From: MH13 sp040219355
GTDB taxonomy: Bacteria; Pseudomonadota; Alphaproteobacteria; Rhizobiales; MH13
NCBI GenBank assembly: GCA_040219355.1
Contig: JAVJSN010000010.1
Location: forward strand, 186,001-250,000
Length of the DNA: 64,000 bases
Direction: 5' to 3'
Made by a program: the position numbers and the translations under genes. The notes beneath the pieces are model-generated. The model had not been told where the DNA came from and made no database searches. It saw only the letters and a list, made by a program, of their open reading frames with translations. Positions 44,901 through 52,883 of this stretch are shown here, in pieces; the stretch's first letter is position 1; every line of letters begins with the position of its first letter.

Positions 44901-46710
44901 TCGGCTGGCGCACTTCCAGGCGTTTGCGGCGCGACAGGCCTTCCAGATCGAACAGGTTCGGGCGCGGGCCGATGAAGGAGACGAGGCTCATCACCAGCTC
45001 TTCGCGGATCGGATCAATTGGCGGGTTGGTGACCTGCGCAAAGTTCTGCTTGAAATAGGTGTAAAGCAGCTTGGACTGGTCCGAGAGCGCCGAAAGCGGC
45101 GTGTCGGTGCCCATGGAGCCAAGCGCTTCCTGACCGGTGATCGCCATTGGCGCAAGCAGGATTTTCAGGTCTTCCTGCGTGTAGCCGAAGGCCTGCTGAC
45201 GGTCGAGCAGGGACACGTCAGCGCGTGAAGGGCGGGCTTCGACGGGCTTCAAATCTTCCAGAACGATCTGCGTGCGCTCGACCCATTTCGCATAAGGGTT
45301 AGCGGTCGCCAGCTCGTGCTTGACCTCATCATCAGAGATGATGCGGCCTGCTTTCAGATCAACCAGCAGCATTTTGCCCGGCTGAAGACGCCATTTCTCA
45401 ACGATCTTCTCTTCGGGAACCTCAAGCGTACCGGCTTCGGACGCCATGAGGATGTCGCCATCATCAGTGACGAGGTAGCGCGCCGGGCGCAGACCGTTAC
45501 GATCCAGCGTTGCGCCGATCATACGCCCATCGGTGAAGGCGATGGCAGCCGGACCATCCCATGGTTCCATGAGGGCGGCGTGGTATTCGTAGAACGCCTT
45601 GCGCTCCTCATCCATTACCTTGTTGCCAGACCAGGCCTCTGGCACCAGCATCATCACGGCGTGGTGCATCGGGTAGCCGCCCATGAAGAGGAATTCGAGC
45701 GCGTTGTCGAAGCAGGCTGTGTCCGACTGACCTTCATAGGAGATCGGCCAAAGCTTGGAGATGTCGTTGCCGAAAAGTTCTGAATCAACAGACGCTTGGC
45801 GCGCTGCCATCCAGTTGACGTTGCCGCGCAGCGTATTGATCTCACCATTGTGCGCCACCATTCGATAGGGATGGGCAAGCTTCCAGGAGGGAAACGTGTT
45901 GGTAGAGAACCGCTGATGGACCAAGGCCAACGATGAGGTGAAGCGCTCATCGGAAAGATCCTTGAAGTAGGCCCCGAGCTGATAGGCCAAGAACATGCCT
46001 TTGTAGACGATGGTGCGCGAGGACAGCGAGACGATGTAGAATTCTTCGCTGTCAGCAACGCCGGCATAGACAGTGTTGGAAATGACCTTGCGCAGGATAA
46101 AAAGCCGGCGCTCGAAATCATCGCCCTGAGGCGTCATCTTTCCGCGTGCGATGAAAAGCTGACGGTGCACCGGCTCGCTGGCCATGATCTCTTCAGCTTG
46201 CGACAGGCAGGAGTTGTCAACCGGCACATCGCGCCATCCAAGCACCTTCTGGCCTTCGGCGGCGATGACCTCTTCCATAATTTTTTCGCAAGCCGCGCGC
46301 TTGGCATCGTCGCGTGGCATGAAGATGAAGGCGACGGCATAGTCATCGCTGGCGGCTGGCAGCGTAATGCCCTGGTCGCCCATCACCGCGCGGAAGAACG
46401 TGTCGGGCTTCTGCAGCAACATGCCCGCACCGTCGCCCATCAAAGGGTCGGCACCGACCGCGCCACGATGGGTGAGATTTTCGAGAATCTGAATGCCGTC
46501 GCGCACGATGCGGTGCGAGTTTTCGCCCTTCATGTTGGCAATAAAGCCAACACCGCAAGCGTCGCGTTCGTGGGTCGGACGATAAAGGCCATGGGCTGCC
46601 GCTTCAGCACGCTGGTCGGTCTTGTTACGGGTTTGGGCGGCAGCTTTGCCCTTCGCCAACGTATCGATCAGCGTCACCGCGTTTGGTGCTTGAAGGTCGC
46701 TCATGGTCAT
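41977..46710 (-). CDS. gltB: Glutamate synthase large subunit
   Basis: A 1577-aa enzyme. The class II amidotransferase domain starts at Cys52 in ERDACGVGFIANMKG after a propeptide of about 51 residues that is normally cleaved. The central domain, the FMN-binding synthase domain (GEGGEEVERF, KVAQGAKPGEGGQLPG, GGTGASPLTSIKHAG) and the Fe-S cluster cysteines (CHLNTCPVGIATQ) follow. The C-terminal GXGXG beta-helix closes the protein. ATG 46710 (or 46704) has GGAAGGA just upstream; the frame stays open to 46959 but has no family similarity there. Confidence 0.97.
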   Translation of the reverse strand: MTMSDLQAPNAVTLIDTLAKGKAAAQTRNKTDQRAEAAAHGLYRPTHERDACGVGFIANMKGENSHRIVRDGIQILENLTHRGAVGADPLMGDGAGMLLQKPDTFFRAVMGDQGITLPAASDDYAVAFIFMPRDDAKRAACEKIMEEVIAAEGQKVLGWRDVPVDNSCLSQAEEIMASEPVHRQLFIARGKMTPQGDDFERRLFILRKVISNTVYAGVADSEEFYIVSLSSRTIVYKGMFLAYQLGAYFKDLSDERFTSSLALVHQRFSTNTFPSWKLAHPYRMVAHNGEINTLRGNVNWMAARQASVDSELFGNDISKLWPISYEGQSDTACFDNALEFLFMGGYPMHHAVMMLVPEAWSGNKVMDEERKAFYEYHAALMEPWDGPAAIAFTDGRMIGATLDRNGLRPARYLVTDDGDILMASEAGTLEVPEEKIVEKWRLQPGKMLLVDLKAGRIISDDEVKHELATANPYAKWVERTQIVLEDLKPVEARPSRADVSLLDRQQAFGYTQEDLKILLAPMAITGQEALGSMGTDTPLSALSDQSKLLYTYFKQNFAQVTNPPIDPIREELVMSLVSFIGPRPNLFDLEGLSRRKRLEVRQPILTNEDLEKIRSISLYEDRFETKTLNFTYEALRGAAGMREAVTMLCERAEAAVHGGYNIIVLSDRMVGPDRIPMPALLATAAVHNHLIRKGLRTSVGLVVETGEAREVHHFACLAGYGAEAINPYLAFETLADMHARGQFPEEVDRFEVVERYIKSIGKGLLKVMSKMGISTYQSYCGAQIFDAVGLGQSFIDEFFFGTASMVGGVGLDEVARESVERHFDAFSDDPTLANSLAVGGEYMFRQRGEDHMWTPDIVANMQHAVRGNVPEKWHEYAEAVNAENGRFTMRGQFRIKGADEIGTTPISLDEVESAEDIVKRFSTGAMSFGSISREAHETLAIAMNQIGGKSNTGEGGEEVERFTPMPDGRSKRSAIKQVASGRFGVTTEYLVNADMIQIKVAQGAKPGEGGQLPGHKVDAVIAKVRHSTQGVGLISPPPHHDIYSIEDLAQLIFDLKNTNPAADISVKLVSEVGVGTVAAGVAKARADHITVSGFEGGTGASPLTSIKHAGAPWELGLAETQQTLITNGLRSRIALQVDGGLRTGRDVVIGALLGADEFGFSTAPLIAAGCIMMRKCHLNTCPVGIATQDPVLRKRFKGTPEHVINFFFFVAEEVRAMMAELGIRNFDDLVGRSDWLDKGAAIDHWKARGLDFTRLFWKPDAEPDDIRWTQLQKHPIDDVLDRKLIELAEPALENKTPVQIDLPVKNVDRSVGAMLSGEVAKRYGYKGLPDDTIAIKLTGTAGQSFGAFVASGVTMDLVGDGNDYVGKGLCGGRLVVRPPENTRITPEKSIIIGNTALYGAVKGECYFQGIAGERFGVRNSGAVAVVEGCGDHGCEYMTGGVIVVLGETGRNFAAGMSGGIAYVLDEHKLFAARCNLAMVELEPVPEEDDLMEKLHHHGGDLESKGRVDLSSDMNRFDEERLFQLVTNHARYTGSARAQMILDDWEHYRPMFVKVMPVEYRRALEEMEAMQLHGVAAE

Positions 46711-47412
46711 CTTCCTTCCCGTTTTCCACCCCCTTTGCCGCACGTCTGGCTCAGTTTGAGCAAAACGGCGAGGAGCGTAGGTCGCAGGCCGGGTCGCACC
46801 TTGGTGCGGCTCGTTGGTCTGCGCCAACCGTGTGTTTGTTATGCCGAACCCGCCAGGCACCTGGTTGCCATTGGCGGAAGGCTTTAGTCCGATGGGCGGC
46901 GTCAACGCCCACTGTCCACAAGGGGGCCTTGCCCCCTTAGGCCATGTTCGCCGTGACATGACCCGCTCCGGCGGGCAGCGTCAAGCGCGCAAACCGCCAG
47001 CACCCATGTTCGTGAGCAATCCGGTGGTTGGGTCAGCAAGGGGCCTAAAATTAGGACAACATCGCTGACCTTTCACGGGGTGTTTGCCAGAAAGTGTTCC
47101 CCCGCTCAAGCCGCAATTTGGCGCATTCGCATCAAAAGGCGAGGTTTAAGGGGGTAAATTGTAATTATGTTACGCCGTAACGACTTATTATTTCAATCAC
47201 GCCATCACACGCGCCTGTGAACAGTAATCACGCAAACGCACCAATGCGTGAGATTTGGGTGCGTGAAACTTCCTGTCTTTGTCATTTCCTCTTTATCAGC
47301 AGGTCCGTCATCGTTTGGGTCGAGAGGCGATCACGCTTCTTCCGTAATCAAAACGCTGGTGCACAGCTCGATCTGGCACCGCCACTTCAAATGTCTTGAA
47401 AGGACATCTTCC
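46711..47412. other. 702-bp gap between divergent gltB and bufA, with hairpins
   Basis: No convincing gene. On the gltB side there are three short hairpins: 46795-46808 (CGCACC-tt-GGTGCG), 46894-46910 (GGGCG/CGCCC) and 46920-46938 (AAGGGGGC-ctt-GCCCCCTT). These suggest a structured leader of about 250 nt for gltB. On the bufA side, 47140-47240 is A/T-rich and holds a 13-bp palindrome at 47169 and an inverted repeat CACGCA/TGCGTG around 47229-47250. Confidence 0.5.
47169..47181. promoter_or_regulatory. 13-bp palindrome upstream of the bufferin operon
   Basis: GTTACG-C-CGTAAC is a perfect palindrome in an A/T-rich stretch 232 bp before the bufA start. It is a candidate operator for a dimeric regulator of the operon. 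The regulator is unknown. Confidence 0.35.
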
Positions 47413-47745
47413 ATGAGCATTTCTCGCCGTGCTGTGAATACCGCCGTCATCGCCGCTGCTGTTGCTGGCGTTGCCGCTTCTGTTGCCGCCGTGGTGCCTG
47501 CCCACGCCCAGGGTCAAGAAAAGTGCTACGGCATCTCGCTGGCTGGCGCCAATGACTGTGCTGCTGGCCCAGGCACAACCTGTGCTGGCACTTCCACTGT
47601 CGATTACCAGGGCAATGCCTGGACATTTGTCGATACAGGCACCTGCGAACAGTACGGCTCGGCTTCCATGATGGATGACGATCTTTACTTGCCAGACGGT
47701 CGTATGGGTTCTTTGGAAGAGCTGGACCGCGACCTGCCAGCATAA
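47413..47745 (+). CDS. bufA: Bufferin-type RiPP precursor (DUF2282) with acidic C-terminal extension
   Basis: A 110-aa exported peptide. The signal peptide ends AHA after residue 32. The mature core has four cysteines at 38, 49, 57 and 78 in KCYGISLAGANDCAAGPGTT, CAGTS and DTGTCEQYG, the pattern of DUF2282 bufferins. In those, a DUF692 enzyme converts Cys to copper-binding thiooxazole groups in a precursor that keeps its signal peptide. After the core there is a 28-residue acidic tail (MMDDDLYLPDGRMGS, LEELDRDLPA) that looks additional to the usual family. AAGGAC precedes the ATG by about 10 nt. It heads bufABCD and probably buffers copper in the periplasm. Confidence 0.85.
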   Translation: MSISRRAVNTAVIAAAVAGVAASVAAVVPAHAQGQEKCYGISLAGANDCAAGPGTTCAGTSTVDYQGNAWTFVDTGTCEQYGSASMMDDDLYLPDGRMGSLEELDRDLPA

Positions 47746-47763
47746 GCTGAAGCAGTTCGCCCA

Positions 47764-47811
47764 CCGGATGGTCGGAGTGCCGATGCACAGGATCGCACTC
47801 TGACCACCCGG
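47764..47811 (+). promoter_or_regulatory. Long hairpin between bufferin precursor and maturase genes
   Basis: CCGG-a-TGGTC-g-GAGTGC pairs with GCACTC-t-GACCA-c-CCGG (15 pairs, three 1x1 mismatches, 14-nt loop). It lies 18 nt after the bufA stop and about 30 nt before bufB. No T-run follows. It is best read as a partial attenuator or 3' stabiliser that keeps precursor mRNA in excess over the enzyme genes. Confidence 0.55.
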
Positions 47812-47843
47812 ACCAACCTTTGAGAATTCAGGCCCTCATCTCC

Positions 47844-48749
47844 ATGTCCAGTCTTCAATCGCCCAATGCGCCAAAACCGCCGAGCGCACCCATGATTACC
47901 GATGCTCTGTCGGGCGTTGGCTTTAAGCATGAGCATGCGCAGGACGTGTTTGAAAGCGAGCACAGCGTAGCCTGGTTTGAGGTTCACCCTGAAAACTATA
48001 TGGGCGAAGGCGGCATGCCGCATCGCTTGCTCACCGATCTGCGCGAGCGCTTCGGCCTGTCGCTGCATGGCGTGGGCCTCTCCATTGGTGGCCAAAAGCC
48101 TTTGGACAAAGATCACCTCGCCCGCCTTGTTGCCTTGAATGAGCGCTACGAACCCGACCTCTTCTCTGAACATCTGGCCTGGTCGAGCCATGATGAAGGT
48201 TATCTCAACGATCTTTTGCCATTGCCCTACACCCAGGCCACTCTGGACCTTGTGAGCGATCACATCGACGAGGTTCAAGAGGCATTGGGACGCACAATTC
48301 TGCTTGAGAACCCCTCCACCTATGTGGTGTTCGAGGGCTCACAGATGAGCGAAACAGATTTTCTCAAATCCATCGCCAAACGCACCGGCTGCGGCCTGCT
48401 GCTGGACGTGAACAATGTTTTTGTGTCCGCCACCAACCATCAAACGTCCGCTAAGCAATATCTGGCTGATTTTCCCGTAGGCCATGTCGGTGAAATTCAT
48501 CTTGCAGGCCACGCGTCGGTAACACTGGATGATGGTGCAGAATTGCTGATTGATGCCCATGATCGCGCTGTGTCTGATCCGGTTTGGGCACTGTACGAAC
48601 AGCTGATCAAGCGCATTGGCCCTCGCCCCACGCTGGTGGAATGGGACAATGATGTGCCTGCCTTTCAGGTGCTTGCCCATGAAGCCGAGCAGGCGCAGGC
48701 CATTCTCTGCAAGAACGACCCGATCCTGGGTTGTCGACATGTTGCTTGA
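47844..48749 (+). CDS. bufB: DUF692 multinuclear-iron RiPP maturase
   Basis: A 301-aa TIM-barrel enzyme of the MbnB/TglH family (DUF692). Metal ligands expected in the family are present: His75 (LHGVGLS), Glu109/His110 (SEHLAWS), Glu155/Asn156 (LLENPS), Asp188, Asn190/191 (LLDVNNVFVS), His199, Glu217/His219 (EIHLAGH), Asp237/His239 and Glu266 (LVEWDND). In bufferin systems it modifies precursor cysteines to thiooxazoles. ATG 47844 is preferred over TTG 47820. The partner bufC starts 11 bp before its stop, in another frame. Confidence 0.9.
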   Translation: MSSLQSPNAPKPPSAPMITDALSGVGFKHEHAQDVFESEHSVAWFEVHPENYMGEGGMPHRLLTDLRERFGLSLHGVGLSIGGQKPLDKDHLARLVALNERYEPDLFSEHLAWSSHDEGYLNDLLPLPYTQATLDLVSDHIDEVQEALGRTILLENPSTYVVFEGSQMSETDFLKSIAKRTGCGLLLDVNNVFVSATNHQTSAKQYLADFPVGHVGEIHLAGHASVTLDDGAELLIDAHDRAVSDPVWALYEQLIKRIGPRPTLVEWDNDVPAFQVLAHEAEQAQAILCKNDPILGCRHVA

Positions 48750-49563
48750 GATGCCGACGCGCAAGCATCACCCACCACACCACCATCATGGTGATTTTGC
48801 TGCGGCCGTGCTCGACCCAAACAAAGATGTTCCTGAAGGCATCGCACGCGCCAATGGCGGTGATCCGCTTCAAGCCTTCAATGTCTATCGCAACAATGTG
48901 GTGGCAAGCCTTGCCGATGCGCTGAAGGGTGCCTTTCCGATCACCTCACAATTGTTGGGTGAGGGATTGCAGCGGGCCTTGATGGCCGACTTTGCACGCG
49001 CGCATCCGCCCAAGAACGCCGTTCTTTCCAGCTATGGTGGGGACTTTCCAGGCTATCTGGCCCAGCACCCAGCAACCAAAGCACGACCCTTTTTGGGCGA
49101 TGTGGCGCTGCTGGAACGCCGCCGGATCGAGGCGTATCACGCCGCTGATGCAGCGGTGCTCGACGGCGCCGTCCTGGGTGGCATCGATCCCGAAATTCTC
49201 TCTGCGGGCACGTTGATGGTGCACCCGGCGGTGCGGCTTGTCTCCTCGCGCTTTCCCGTCGCCACCATTTACGCCATCGAAAAAGCAACACTTGATGGCA
49301 GCCTGCCGGAAACCGGGCGCGCGGGCGTCGATATGCGCAAAAGCGAAGCGGTGCTGATCACGCGCCCATATTACGACGTCACATCACAGCCCATCGGCAA
49401 AGGCGATTTTGCCTTCATCAAAGCCTGCGCGCGTGGCGTGCCCTTTGGCGCTGCTGCAGACGCAGGGTTTCAGGCCAACCCCGATTATGATTTTCAGACA
49501 AGCCTGGCGCTGTGCTTGGCCGCTGGCGTTTTCACCGCCTTCCAATCCACCCCCCATTTTTGA
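48739..49563 (+). CDS. bufC: DUF2063 RiPP maturation partner protein
   Basis: A 274-aa protein with the DUF2063 N-terminal domain: LQAFNVYRNNVVASLADALK then GAFPITSQLLG (about residues 44-75). Such proteins bind the precursor and hand it to the DUF692 enzyme, as MbnC and TglI do. A His-rich stretch lies just before it (RKHHPPHHHHGDF, residues 9-20), an unusual possible metal-binding or regulatory addition. ATG 48739 overlaps the end of bufB by 11 bp, which points to coupled translation. Confidence 0.88.
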   Translation: MLLEMPTRKHHPPHHHHGDFAAAVLDPNKDVPEGIARANGGDPLQAFNVYRNNVVASLADALKGAFPITSQLLGEGLQRALMADFARAHPPKNAVLSSYGGDFPGYLAQHPATKARPFLGDVALLERRRIEAYHAADAAVLDGAVLGGIDPEILSAGTLMVHPAVRLVSSRFPVATIYAIEKATLDGSLPETGRAGVDMRKSEAVLITRPYYDVTSQPIGKGDFAFIKACARGVPFGAAADAGFQANPDYDFQTSLALCLAAGVFTAFQSTPHF

Positions 49564-49584
49564 TATTACGTTGGAGCACGCCCC

Positions 49585-50196
49585 ATGGCATCTCTAGATC
49601 AGGCCGACACAATGAGCGACACGCCCGTCTCATCCTCTCCTTCGCTCCTTGCGACCGTTACATCGCTTTGGAAAGATGTCACCGACTCCATCGAATGGCT
49701 GACGGCGGCTTGGCTGCCCGGCCTTGCCGCACGTTTTGTCTTCCTTGCGACGCTTTTTGGTTATTACTGGAATGCTGCGCTGACCAAGATCGATGGCAGC
49801 ATCTTTGAGCTGTCCACCGGCGCTTACGCGCAGATCATTCCACCGATCATCGAGGCGGCAGGCTATGACAAAAGCGCGGTCGCCCTGCCCTGGACGGCCT
49901 TGGTCTATGCAGGCACCTATGCCGAGTTCGTTCTTCCCATTCTTTTGGTCATCGGGCTTTTCGGGCGTTTGGCGGCACTGGGCATGATCGGCTTTGTGAT
50001 CGTCCAATCCTATGTCGATCTTACCTTCCATGGCGTGGATGCTGAAACGGCGGGCGCCTGGTTCGACCGGTTCCCAGATTCCATCATCTTCGATCAGCGC
50101 TTGCTGTGGCTTTTCCCTCTGATCTACCTTGTGCTCAAGGGACCGGGCCTGCTTTCGGTGGATGGTCTGCTGGGCCGGATCTTCAAAAAAGCTTGA
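49585..50196 (+). CDS. bufD: DoxX-family membrane protein of the bufferin operon
   Basis: A 203-aa protein with a soluble N-terminus of about 45 residues and four membrane helices of the DoxX type (AARFVFLATLFGYYWNAALT, WTALVYAGTYAEFVLPILLV, GRLAALGMIGFVIVQSYVDL). DoxX genes commonly close bufferin operons; the role may be redox or copper-related at the membrane, which is inference. It starts 21 bp after bufC and ends with a basic tail (IFKKA). Confidence 0.8.
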   Translation: MASLDQADTMSDTPVSSSPSLLATVTSLWKDVTDSIEWLTAAWLPGLAARFVFLATLFGYYWNAALTKIDGSIFELSTGAYAQIIPPIIEAAGYDKSAVALPWTALVYAGTYAEFVLPILLVIGLFGRLAALGMIGFVIVQSYVDLTFHGVDAETAGAWFDRFPDSIIFDQRLLWLFPLIYLVLKGPGLLSVDGLLGRIFKKA

Positions 50197-50258
50197 TCCG
50201 TCTTGGTTCGCATTGGTCACGGTGATAGAGCCGTCGCCAATCAAGCCTTGGAGCAAGC

Positions 50259-51323
50259 ATGTTTTTTGGAAGTGACAATTGGGCAGGGGCCTCGCCAAAG
50301 GTGGCAGAGGCCCTTTCGGCCTGTGCCGATGGCTTTGCCAGCGCCTATGGATCAGACGACCTGACAACCCAGGCACGCGATGCGCTGGGCGCCTTCTTTG
50401 ATCGTGATGTGGATGTGTTTTTCACTTCCACAGGGTCCGCCGCCAACATGCTTTCCTTAAGTGCGGTGGCCCGCCCCGGCGGCGTGGTGTTTGCCCATCG
50501 CGATGCGCACATTCTGGTGGATGAAGCAGCCGGTCCAGAATCTCTTGTCGGTATGAAACTCCATCCCTTGCAAGGACGGCAGGGCCGCATCAATGCCAAC
50601 GAACTTGTCGACGCGCTTGCCACCTATCCACGCGCGCACGTGCATCGCGGGCGCGGCATCGCTGTTTCCATGACGCAGGGCACCGAGCTGGGCACCACCT
50701 ATTGCGTGATGGATGTGGCGGCCATCGGCTCCATTGCGCGGCGCAACAACCTCATTTTGCATATGGATGGCGCGCGCTTCTCCAACGCGCTTGTCGCCCA
50801 GAATGTGAAGCCCGCCGCGCTGACGCACGAGTCCGGCGTAGATCTGCTTTCGCTGGGCTTCACCAAGAACGGCGCCTGGGCCGCTGAGATGGTGGTGAGC
50901 TTTCGCGACGATTTGCGCGATGACCTGACCTATCGCCAGAAGCAGATGGGGCAGGTGTTTTCCAAAAACCGTTTTGCCGCTGCGCAAGCGCTGGCCATGT
51001 TGAAAGATGATCATTGGAAGGTGCTTGCAACCCACGCCAATGGGATGGCCAAAAAGCTGTCAGAGGGCGTGTCGGCGTTGGCTGGATGCCGTTTGGCCGC
51101 ACCAACAGAGATCAACGAGGTTTTCGCGATCCTTCCCCAGGCGATGGCCGCCAGGTTGGAATCCGCCGGAGCGATCTTTGCGCCATGGCCCAAAGACACC
51201 GCCGAAGCGGATACGAGGCCGGGTGCGGGTGAGGTGATGGTTCGCCTGGTGGCAAGTTTCGCCACAACGAATGACCATGTAGACCAGTTCTTAGAAGTTG
51301 CTCAGCAGGCAGAAGCAGCTTAG
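50259..51323 (+). CDS. ltaE: Low-specificity L-threonine aldolase
   Basis: A 354-aa PLP enzyme (beta-eliminating lyase family) that splits L-threonine to glycine and acetaldehyde. Lys203 in SLGFTKNGAWAAE binds PLP, Asp170 in LHMDGARFSNAL contacts the ring, and FFTSTGSAANMLSL forms the phosphate pocket. Length is normal. It may form a small operon with the SDR gene 9 bp downstream. Confidence 0.9.
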   Translation: MFFGSDNWAGASPKVAEALSACADGFASAYGSDDLTTQARDALGAFFDRDVDVFFTSTGSAANMLSLSAVARPGGVVFAHRDAHILVDEAAGPESLVGMKLHPLQGRQGRINANELVDALATYPRAHVHRGRGIAVSMTQGTELGTTYCVMDVAAIGSIARRNNLILHMDGARFSNALVAQNVKPAALTHESGVDLLSLGFTKNGAWAAEMVVSFRDDLRDDLTYRQKQMGQVFSKNRFAAAQALAMLKDDHWKVLATHANGMAKKLSEGVSALAGCRLAAPTEINEVFAILPQAMAARLESAGAIFAPWPKDTAEADTRPGAGEVMVRLVASFATTNDHVDQFLEVAQQAEAA

Positions 51324-51332
51324 GGCGATACC

Positions 51333-52091
51333 ATGACCAAATGCCCAATCGTCCTTGTTACCGGCGCAAGCAAAGGCATCGGCGCCGCAACGGCTTTGGC
51401 CTTCAGTGAGGCCGGTTACGATGTCTGTGTGAACTATCAAAGTGACGCGTCGGGCGCTGCCCGGGTTGTCGAAAAATGCCAAGCCAATAGCGTCCGCGCG
51501 TTTGCTGCGCAGGCTGATGTCGCCGACAAAAAAGCTGTCACAGCGATGTTCGCGGCTTGCGACGATGAACTGGGTCCGGTCTCCTGTCTGGTAAACAATG
51601 CCGGCATCATCGGTGGATCGACAACCCTGGCCGACTTGGATGCAGCCGCGCTCAGCGCGACATTTGCCACCAATGTTTTTGGCGCCGTGTACTGCCTTCA
51701 AGAGGCAACGCACCGAATGCGAACAGATCGTGGCGGTGCCGGCGGTGCGATCATCACAATGTCCTCATTAGCAGCAACGCTTGGGTCACCGGGTGAGTAT
51801 GTCCATTACGCTGCCTCCAAGGGCGCGCTTGAAACGCTCACAATCGGCGCAGCCAAAGAGCTGGGGCCGCTGGGCATCCGCGTTTCTGCAATTCGCGTCG
51901 GCACAACGGCGACCGAGATGCATGCGCGCGAGGGCAATCCAGATCGACCGCGCGCTGTTGCAGCTGCAACGCCGCTTGGACGCATTGCTAACCCAGACGA
52001 TATTGCCCAGGCCGCCCTTTGGCTGGCGTCACCGAAAGCCGAGTTGGTGTCAGGCACAGTCCTCACCGTCGCAGGCGGTCTAGCCCCCTAA
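51333..52091 (+). CDS. Short-chain dehydrogenase/reductase (SDR)
   Basis: A 252-aa classical SDR. Cofactor loop TGASKGIGAATA is near residue 10; NNAG is present (VNNAGIIGGS); catalytic Ser in TMSSLAATLG and Tyr/Lys in YVHYAASKGALE. Residues following the first strand (NYQSDASGA) suggest preference for NADPH. The C-terminus (SGTVLTVAGGLAP) is of the glucose-1-dehydrogenase/FabG-like type. The substrate is unknown. It follows ltaE closely and converges with a methyltransferase gene. Confidence 0.87.
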   Translation: MTKCPIVLVTGASKGIGAATALAFSEAGYDVCVNYQSDASGAARVVEKCQANSVRAFAAQADVADKKAVTAMFAACDDELGPVSCLVNNAGIIGGSTTLADLDAAALSATFATNVFGAVYCLQEATHRMRTDRGGAGGAIITMSSLAATLGSPGEYVHYAASKGALETLTIGAAKELGPLGIRVSAIRVGTTATEMHAREGNPDRPRAVAAATPLGRIANPDDIAQAALWLASPKAELVSGTVLTVAGGLAP

Positions 52092-52101
52092 CAACGCGCC
52101 C

Positions 52102-52830
52102 TTAATTCGGCACAGCCCCAACCGGCACCAGCACCGGTTTGGCACGCACTTTAGCGCCTTCGGTCACCGGTAGGCCACGGAACATGTGCTTGGTGGCCTC
52201 CAAAATGATCACCCCACCCAGTGGTGAAACCACGCTTTTTCCCATACGCTCAAAAAAGCCAGATGTGCGCAGCGCCAACCGATTTTGAAATGGGAAAAAG
52301 TGCAATGCTTCGGACCACGCCGTCGGCGAAAACTGCGTTTCGCGACAAAGCCGGATCATCTGCCCTTTTGAGAACGGTCGGCCATGACCAAACGGCGTGG
52401 AGTCAACGCGGGCCAAAAGTCCGCGCCTGTTGGGCACCACGGCGATCATCCGTCCACCTGGCGCCAGCACACGCCAAACCTCTTCCATCAACTGGGCGGG
52501 ATGCGGCGAGAACTCCAGCGCGTGGATCAAAAACACCCGATCCAAGGTAGCATTGGCCAATGGCAGCGCATCTTCATCCACCAGCACCGATGCATTCGGC
52601 CCATGTGAGGGCCAATTCACGCAGCCCTGCACGGCCGGCATGAAGCTCATCAGCCGCTCAGCCTCATCGCCAAACTGCGCCAGATAAGGATTGGCAAAGC
52701 CAATGCCGGCCACATCCATGCCTTTGGCGTCAGGCAAATGTTTGCGCAGCGCTGAGCGCAAAAAGCCACGCGTGCGCAACCCAAGCTGGGTGGTGTAAAA
52801 ATCGCGCAGATCGATAATATCAACTTGCAT
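52102..52830 (-). CDS. Class I SAM-dependent methyltransferase
   Basis: A 242-aa protein of the Methyltransf_11 type. Motif I is altered (MDVAGIGFANPYLAQFG, where a GxGxG is usual), and DRVFLIHALEFSPHPAQLMEEVWRVLAPGGRM is the classical post-I region. The substrate is unknown. In Alphaproteobacteria this gene is regularly divergent from gloB, as here with 53 bp between starts. Confidence 0.85.
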   Translation of the reverse strand: MQVDIIDLRDFYTTQLGLRTRGFLRSALRKHLPDAKGMDVAGIGFANPYLAQFGDEAERLMSFMPAVQGCVNWPSHGPNASVLVDEDALPLANATLDRVFLIHALEFSPHPAQLMEEVWRVLAPGGRMIAVVPNRRGLLARVDSTPFGHGRPFSKGQMIRLCRETQFSPTAWSEALHFFPFQNRLALRTSGFFERMGKSVVSPLGGVIILEATKHMFRGLPVTEGAKVRAKPVLVPVGAVPN

Positions 52831-52883
52831 GCGAGCCGTTCTACCGCGAACCTGTTGAAACGACCATAAAGGCTCACCGTAAA

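Noticed and set aside
46710..46959. Extended gltB N-terminus up to 46959
   Set aside because: GltB propeptides are short; the extra 83 residues are unlike the family, and GGAAGGA just before ATG 46710 marks the start.
46814..47068. Open frame between gltB and bufA
   Set aside because: It runs through the gltB leader hairpins, has no ribosome-binding site and reads as low-complexity Pro/Arg/Gly without similarity.
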